DNA from: Bondarzewia mesenterica | Lineage: Eukaryota > Basidiomycota > Agaricomycetes > Russulales > Bondarzewiaceae | Assembly (NCBI GenBank): GCA_004802705.1 | Contig: SGPL01000510.1 | Location: 1-17,459 of the forward strand | Length of the DNA stretch: 17,459 nt | Direction of reading: 5' to 3' | Part shown: positions 11,560 to 17,459 of the stretch, in pieces | How the letters are laid out: each line of letters starts with the position of its first letter | How positions within the stretch are numbered: position 1 is the stretch's first letter | The notes under the pieces: generated by a model | Seen by the model: the letters and a program-made list of their open reading frames with translations, nothing else | Database searches by the model: none | Told to the model about the DNA's origin: nothing | Program-made: the position numbers and the translations under genes

Positions 11560-12083
11560 TAGGCTCAGCAGGAGCTTGCTGTTGCTGTTTGGTGAGTGTT
11601 GACTCTATCTGACTTTTATGTTACGCGTATGGGCTTGGGTTATTTCGTAGTATAGTACTTAATTTCGTAGTTAATCGTAGTAGTATAGCATTGAATCTCG
11701 TAGTTAATCATAGTAGTATAGCACTTAATTTCGTAGTTAATCGTAGTAGCCTAGTATCGATCTGTAGTATAGTACGTTTCGTCATAGTGCGGCGTTCGGA
11801 ATACCTTAGCATAGCAGTCTTTAGTCTACCTTTTCCTTCTACGACTTTTCAGCCTCTAGTAGTATACCACGGACTTTTACATACTTTTGTTTGGGCGTTC
11901 GGAGCGGTAGTGGTCGGTGCATCTTCGGAAGGGTGTCTGATCGTGCCAGGGCTTGGATGTCGTGCGGAGATGGCGCTTGCTCGGGATGGCCTACTTTTCT
12001 AAGTATCTTTCCTTACTCCTCTCTTTGTTATGTTTCCTCCTCCACATCTTCCTTCCTTTTTCCACCTTTCCCATCTTTTTTTA
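11560..12083. other. 3' flank of the repeat-protein gene, no gene recognised
   Basis: It contains the 33-bp tandem repeat described separately and then pyrimidine-rich sequence. It probably includes the 3' untranslated region of the upstream gene. Open frames here have no domain signal. Confidence 0.4.
11662..11760. repeat. 33-bp tandem repeat, three copies
   Basis: Copies start at 11662, 11695 and 11728. Each begins ATTTCGTAGTTAATCGTAGT or a one-to-two base variant. A shortened related piece lies at 11642-11661. AT-rich and rich in TAGT, it is non-coding because several frames contain TAG or TAA. Confidence 0.85.
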
Positions 12084-12493
12084 GGACACTATTGTGCCTT
12101 TCATTATCGGACGCTATTATTCCTCTTCCCGGACAATTTTCTTCTTTCTCTTCTCGAACATTACTCTCTGTTCTCTTCTCGGACATTATTTCCCCCCTTC
12201 CCTATTCTTCGTTCTCTTCTCGGACAATTTCTCCTTTTCCCGGACAATATCTTTCCTCCCCTTCTCGGACAATATTTTCCTCCTTCCCTATTCTTCGTTC
12301 TCTTCTCGGACAATTTCTCCTTTTCCTGGACAATATTTTTCTCCTTCCCTATTCTTCGTTCTCTTCTTGGACAATTTCTTCTTTTCCTGGACAATATTTT
12401 TCCTCCCCTTCTCGGACACCTTTTCTTTCTTTCTTGGACACTGCTATTTCTCGGACATTATCCCCCCCTCTCGGACATTACTCTTCTTGGACA
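12084..12493. repeat. Pyrimidine-rich array with 15 GGACA motifs
   Basis: GGACA starts at 12084, 12131, 12181, 12222, 12242, 12267, 12308, 12328, 12369, 12389, 12414, 12436, 12453, 12473 and 12489, embedded in C/T-only sequence. Spacing is often 20 or 41 bp, forming a 61-bp unit (12308 to 12369, 12328 to 12389). All three plus-strand frames stay open through most of it because the sequence is low in A and G, so the long open frames are not evidence of coding. Confidence 0.85.
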
Positions 12494-12688
12494 CTGCCCT
12501 GCCTCTACATCCATACTATAATTTTGTTACGTCGTTTTTGTCATCTTCTGGTGGAGTCGGTTCGGCATCAGGTATGTTCAATTCTTTTTTGACTTATTTT
12601 TCGCAATGCTGATTCATTACATCCCGACGTTCAGCATGTCTCCACTCCGCTCCACCCTTTTCGCGATCAAGTCCGTCACGCAGTTTCA

Positions 12689-13944
12689 ATGCCATATACA
12701 CCTCTTATCTTGCGGCGGCACGGACAGAATCTCTCAGACAGGAGCGGTCCTGCGTATGTTGCTCGTAAGGTATGTCTTCGTACTTTTGTTTCTGATCAAG
12801 TAATTTTTCGGAATCTGATTGCTGTGCAGAGTGCGCATGCGCATGCGTATGCAATTTTGCCCCCAGATTGGTGTGACGAATGGAAGTCGCCGAATCGTAT
12901 GTATGCCTTTTTCATCACCGCCGTAACTCACCCGTGATGCTGATCCTCTCAATGTTCAGAAGCAGGAAGAAGGGCGATTTCAGGGTTGAGTCGATTACCG
13001 GCGAATGGAGCAATTCTCAGTAAGCAACTTGATGAATATTGACATCGAACTGTTCGTTGATTTGAATGGCATCGCAAGGACACCACATGGATTCTCTGCA
13101 AATCATTGGTCTCACCGCTGTCGTAAAAGCGTGTGCAACATCTCCAGTCAATGTCAGCGCCGAAGTTCGACCCGGGTTCGTTGAGGATTTTGCAAGTCAT
13201 ATCCCAGATATCGTCTTCAAACCCGGGCGTTTGACAAGCACCTCTGACGAAATTCTTCGTCGGGAGACCTTTCATCTGTGGTTCTATGCCGTTTACCAAA
13301 CAGGAGACAGCGTATCCGCATCTACGTCCACTTCCCTGGATTGGATCTCCGACATTTTTATGGTACCTTCAGATTCAATGTTATTCTCGCCATTTTGTAC
13401 CACATTACGCCAGGTAGATTTTCATGGAGTATCCTTGAAAATCGCTTGGAGGTCTCAAGTCACGGACCGGTCAGTCTCCCTTTCCTGTTTTGATGTATTT
13501 CAGGGTGCTGATCCCAACGTCAGAGATTCAGAGGCGCATAGACTCTTTATGTTCATTGTCACCATATATTGCATCTCAACATGCCCATCTGCGGGCTCAG
13601 TACGCTCGTCTATGCTCCACGTTGCTCCCTCCCCTCCTCGGGTTTGTGGACGGAAGACGGTCCGCGGGTCGCGTGTTAGCATCTGCCTGTTCAATAGCTC
13701 GCAGACTTCTAGCAGCGCTGAAAACATGGACGGCCTCCCAGCGCCCTTCAAAAAAACGAAATCCTCCTTCGATTCAAAGTTCGAAATCCCCGATTGCGCT
13801 GACCTTCTACCCGCCGCCTTTCGCCGAATTTTGTCGTCCGGAAATCGCTCGAACGAGCACCGGCAACAAATCAGAGCAGAGTCTCCTCCGCCGTTCTCCA
13901 CACAGTCAGGACTGACAAGCGCAAACCGAGAACCCAACACTTGA
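12689..13944 (+). CDS. Candidate four-exon gene of unknown function
   Basis: Four segments join through good GT-AG sites with consistent phase: 12689-12769, 12830-12896, 12960-13019 and 13079-13944, giving 357 residues and a TGA at 13942-13944. Introns are 60, 63 and 59 nt, matching the recognised genes here. The protein begins M-P-Y-T-P-L-I-L-R-R-H and includes S-G-P-A-Y-V-A-R-K, A-H-A-H-A-Y-A and D-W-C-D-E-W-K. I know no family with these. The frame is open upstream of ATG 12689 to an acceptor at 12634, and a GTATGT donor at 12572 could add a 5' exon, so the true start may be earlier. In the last exon a second plus frame (about 13490-13915) is also open with helix-like composition; it could be reached only by an unusually short 34-nt intron (13470-13503). 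The 3' half is thus uncertain. Confidence 0.45.
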
Positions 13945-14550
13945 CACTGGAAATTCGAGTTCGACTGACTATACTGGACTCGCTGCTGCAGAGGTGACTA
14001 CCGTCGACGACATCGCTTACCCAAGCTCCCTCCCCTGCGCGTGGTCCCAGTCGTTCTCGTTTCGAAGACGGGCTCTTGACACTCCTGCTCCGAGTCCGCT
14101 GCGCGCTGTGGCATTTGCTACCTGTCGAGGACTTCCTATGACGAACAAACTCTCTGTTTGCTGGGACGACTCGTCGACACACCCCTCTGGTCTGCGTCAT
14201 ATGAATCTGAGGGACCCGGCGCTCAGCACTTCTTGCGTACAGGCTCATGCTACCATCATGCTGCCAGCATGTCGCGCGTCTCGCACCAGGACCACGGAGA
14301 ATCAACGATCCGTGTTTTTACCGCTGCCTGCAATAGCAGGGTACGTACATTATTTTTTTCTGGTGCGCTACGCCTTGAGTTCTGACTGCTCTACAGATAA
14401 CCAGCATTGTACTTCATTTTATNTATTCGAATNTTTTTTTTATCGTCTTTCTGTTCATTCTGTTTCATTTCCTTTTCCCGTGTTTGTATCGTTTCAATTG
14501 TGTTGTGTGTCTCTGTTGCCCTGATCATGGCAGTTCAGTTTGTTCAATTT
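13945..14550 (+). other. Open frames of unclear status downstream of the candidate gene
   Basis: Frame 2 stays open from 13916 to 14524 and frame 1 from about 14081 to 14385; the latter has plausible composition and ends at a GTACGTAC donor-like site near 14341. They may be further exons of the candidate gene or a decayed second gene. Single N bases lie at 14423 and 14433. No family is recognised. Confidence 0.25.
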
Positions 14551-16960
14551 CTGAGATGCGAATCGCCTAAGCATTGATATACAATAGCAACTCAAAGCGC
14601 TCTCGTCTCTTGGGTGACACAAAAAGAGCTCCTCCGTACGCCGGGAATGGCGTCGCCTGCAGAAGGAGGGGGGAGGGGGGGAGGCAAGCCCCAAGGGCAC
14701 ACACATCCTTTGCCGTGATTCATCCTCTCGCTGATCCTGATCGACAAATAATTGCAGTTCTTCTACGTGTTCGTGTGATCTCTGACCATGAAGGCTCGCG
14801 CGCAACGAACATAATCCGTCAACCCCCTTCACAGGGCGCAAACACATATACGAGCCCAATTCCACCACCATCATCACCCCTCGTCCTCTTTCTCCTCGAC
14901 GCGCAAGTGAACTATCATCTGAGAAGGGGACGTTTAAACACTGCACAGCGCAAGCAATCCGAATTGCGGCCCGCCTCATCTATCCACCGTCCGAAGACCA
15001 CGGGTGCGACAGGAATTGAGCGTTCCTTCGCATCCAGAATGAGGCTTCATGCGGTTCGTCAAACGAAACGACGAAAAAAGAGCGGAAAATACGGAAGAGC
15101 TTCAACCCCCCAAGGGAAGAAGGACAGGGACTCGCGCTCGAGTTTCCCTGGATTGATTTAACACGCGTCGGGCGCGCGAACCACTGGATAGATATCATGC
15201 CTTGGATGAGAAAGAGCGTAAAAACCCAGAGCAGCCTTGGGGAAGTCCAAATATCGAGCACGAAAGGGGATCGGGACTCGGAACAGGCGGCCACCTCGAT
15301 TCGTGTGCGGGGTCGGCGGTCTCGAGATCGAAGAGATAGATACGGTCGATGTCGAGCGTCCGGTGCACGCAACCGCGAATACGGACAAGATGGAGAGTGG
15401 ACCAGGAGAGATGAGGTCGAGCCGCGGAAGTCACGTTCCGCGGGTTCGAAATTTCACGCCTCGGACCCTCCACCTCTCCCCCTTCCTCTCAATTTGACAA
15501 ACAGCAGGCAGTAGGTGAACAGGGCCGTTGAACAAAGGAAAGGAAGACATCGACGTGTCCACGCATGACTCGATGACAGATACACTCCTACTCTGCTGAG
15601 GATGAATAAGCATGCCTATCGACGCGTCAAGATGAAGTCATCAGTTTCTGGAGTTACGTAGCATGAAGGATGAGAGGGGACGAGGATCCAATGCGATAAG
15701 TTGGTTCGGAGAGGCGGGCGAAGGACGTGGGCAATACGGACGTGGAGATGATGAGATGATCGCTGAGAGCCGAGTGCCGAGGTAATTGTGGATTGATTGT
15801 GCGCGGGGCTTGCCAGGAGAGGGAGTCTTCGTGCCGGGTCGAGAGAAAGACTGAAAGAAAGGATTTGCATATCGTCCAGCTCATCCCCTGGTTGAACGAG
15901 ATGGGGCCTTGGATGAGGAGGGGGATGTGAGTGACTGACGATAATAGTCGAGTCGAGCGAGCGAGCGTGAGAGGAAACAGCATGTCTTGAGAGAAAGAGG
16001 GATCAGATGCGGAAGACGACATCTACTAGCTGAGCGAAGAGAGATCGCGCGACTGCGCTGCGAAGGGCATTTTGAACGACGTGGTATTAGTCAAACTCAA
16101 TTCGGAGTCGAAGGAAAACAAGTGCAAGACACGGGTACGGAGAGGAGAAGAGCCCAAGCTCAACGCCTGAAATTGAAGTTGGAAAGACCTACTTACATAC
16201 CCGCCAATCACAAATCGGACTTGAATGATTCTCGAAAGCTTGCGATAGACCATATTCTTATCATTCGGCCGCAGAGCTCGTCGGTCCTCCCAGCCGCACT
16301 ATTCTAGGCCATGACCGCCACAGACCCCCATACTCCCGATTGACCTCGATATATCCAGGACGTGTCGACATGCCAACAAGGAGACGCTGGAACCCTAGGA
16401 AGAGATCTTTGAAATCAAAAAGGTCAAAGATAGACTCACCGGCGAGCATGAACGAGACGCAGGACTCATTTACCCCACTCATCCCATGACTATGATGCAT
16501 ACCTCTCCCAAAGCCGGCACACCACCAACAGAGCCACCCAGTTAATCTGAACCCCAGGTCAGGTAGCCACCATAAAACCCAGCCCGCTTCCAACGCTCCA
16601 TCACCTGCAAGCAAAACATCCCGCTCCGGCCGGAGTCGTCGACACCACCCACTGCATCACCCAGAGCGAACCTCCGCGCCTCGAATGAGCCAGACATGCG
16701 TCTGATTTAGATTCATAACACGGTAAAGTAAAGAAAAACAAAAGCCGGATGACATTGAGACGGCAGCGCGAGTGGGTCGGGTGGTGACCGTGGAGGAGAC
16801 GCCGATAAGATAAGACATTCCTGTTAGCGCTCGCGGGGAACGAAACGCCCAGCCAACCGGCGCGTGCTGGTTTGACGCTCATGATGAGGTAAGGGATGTT
16901 TCGATATCTTATCAGATCAAACCAGCACCCACACTGATTGACCTTCGCCTTGCCCCCCAT
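14551..16960. other. Long stretch without a recognised gene
   Basis: Open frames of up to about 195 codons occur on both strands (14574-15161 plus, 14494-14979 minus, 15654-16022 minus). The longest plus one lacks an ATG start. None shows a domain, and I could not build a phase-consistent exon chain. A minus-strand ATG at about 16950 starts M-G-G-K-A-K and faces away from the BolA-like gene, but its continuation is unrecognised. The region may contain short-exon genes that cannot be resolved by eye. Confidence 0.35.
14665..14683 (+). repeat. G-rich tract with quadruplex potential
   Basis: The plus strand reads GGAGGGGGGAGGGGGGGAGG or close to it, giving four G blocks separated by single A bases. 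The two outer blocks have only two G, so a three-tetrad structure is possible only with register shifts. Function unknown. Confidence 0.5.
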
Positions 16961-17062
16961 CGTTCCCCGCACCGCAGGTATATCACCAAGTTTTTTGATT
17001 CGTCTGTCCGTGAAGCGATTTTGATTGGGAAAAGAAGAGAAGGGACGAGGATAAGAGACGAG

Positions 17063-17459
17063 ATGTTGACGCCTGAGGCATTGGAGACGAAGCTGCGCGC
17101 CGGGCTGCCGATTGCGCGGTTGGAGATCGTGGACGAGTCGGATGGGTGCGGGGAGAATTATAGCGTGCTCATCGTCAGCGAGGTGCGTCGTTCTCTCNGC
17201 NGATGGGCTTGGGGAATACTGGATTGAGGGGGTGGGCGATGGGCAGGCATTTGAGGGCAAGACGACGCTCGCGCGACACCGGCTCGGTGCGTCGAACNTN
17301 TGAACNGATGGTNNCNGACGGTTGAATGTTGAACGTTGACGACGCNCGCAGTGAACGAGCTTTTGAAGGTGGAGATCGCGCAGATCCACGCGTTCACCCA
17401 GGTGCGTCCAATTCGTTTCCCCACTCTCGAGACCGACTGNCACCGANTGTNNCCGNNNG
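17063..17459 (+). CDS. BolA-like protein, BOLA2/Fra2 type (5' part, runs off the right edge)
   Basis: BolA2/Fra2 proteins partner cytosolic monothiol glutaredoxins in Fe-S cluster handling and iron sensing. Three exons are visible: 17063-17182, 17247-17286 and 17352-17401, with introns starting GTGCGT and phases agreeing. The 70 residues seen include L-E-I-V-D-E-S-D-G-C-G-E-N-Y-S-V (20-35), F-E-G-K-T-T-L-A-R-H-R-L-V-N (42-55) and I-H-A-F-T-Q (65-70). Cys29, His51 and His66 match positions conserved in the family and linked to cluster coordination. The C-terminal K-T-L/F-T-P part should lie beyond the window. N bases fall in the introns (17198, 17201, 17298 onward) and after exon 3, not in the exons. 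The ATG at 17063 opens directly on the domain; a longer open frame upstream has no ATG that I prefer. Confidence 0.9.

Noticed and set aside
11891..12612. Three overlapping long plus-strand open frames rich in S, F, P, L
   Set aside because: All three frames are open because the sequence is a pyrimidine-rich tandem array with few A/G-containing stop codons. Open length is not evidence of coding here.
12830..12852. Alternating TGCGCATGCGCATGCG tract as a possible Z-DNA element or microsatellite
   Set aside because: It is short and lies in a candidate exon where it encodes A-H-A-H-A-Y-A, so coding explains it adequately.
14574..15161. 195-codon plus-strand open frame
   Set aside because: It has no ATG at its start, shows no domain, and its composition is arginine/serine-rich without helix or domain pattern.
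15440..15460. GGTTCGAA-like sequence suggesting a tRNA T-loop
   Set aside because: The flanking bases do not pair into a T-stem and no acceptor or anticodon stem fits. No tRNA was found elsewhere either.
16601..17443. 280-codon minus-strand open frame over the BolA-like gene
   Set aside because: It spans N bases and lies opposite three BolA exons that show clear family motifs and matching splice phases. It is probably a shadow in its right half; the left half remains unassigned.

Overview
The window looks like nuclear DNA of a filamentous basidiomycete fungus, most likely an Agaricomycete. Protein-coding sequence is broken by many short GT-AG introns (about 50-70 nt). The BiP gene has 10 introns and ends in the fungal ER-retention signal HDEL. 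The recognised proteins (NatC catalytic subunit, BiP, a short-chain dehydrogenase, a BolA/Fra2-type protein, an Akr1-type palmitoyltransferase relic) suit a fungus. Species cannot be fixed by eye. The genes are independent eukaryotic transcription units. There is no operon logic.

Layout. Positions 1-1856 are mostly decayed: a short open frame at the left edge and a multiply broken ankyrin-repeat fragment of an Akr1-like palmitoyltransferase with a 17-base G run. Positions 1857-3020 (minus) hold a five-exon NAA30/MAK3 N-acetyltransferase, rebuilt with consistent splice phases. Positions 3128-4235 hold nothing I recognise. From 4236 the BiP/KAR2 promoter carries four copies of GACGTGGC, resembling the unfolded-protein-response element, plus a TATA box. 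BiP itself (4562-7159, plus) has 11 exons and one missing base near its 3' end.

Positions 8117-9348 (minus) encode a nine-exon SDR oxidoreductase with one extra T in a T7 run. Between it and the next gene lies a nested fold-back sequence (9617-9885) with a 23-bp hairpin. A two-exon gene of unknown function (10024-11559, plus) carries six 10-residue P-A-P-L-V-E repeats, and it too has an apparent single-base frameshift. Next come a 33-bp tandem repeat and a pyrimidine-rich GGACA array. A candidate multi-exon gene follows (about 12689-13944, plus), then a long unassigned stretch. The 5' three exons of a BOLA2/Fra2-like gene run off the right edge, with several N bases inside.

Three otherwise well-conserved genes each carry exactly one single-base indel and the window contains N bases. 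Draft-assembly error is therefore the leading explanation for those breaks. The Akr1 relic, with several independent lesions and no catalytic domain, is a real pseudogene candidate. I found no convincing novel multi-gene system. The most distinctive signals are the repeated UPR-like elements at BiP, the fold-back at 9617-9885 and the periodic GGACA array.
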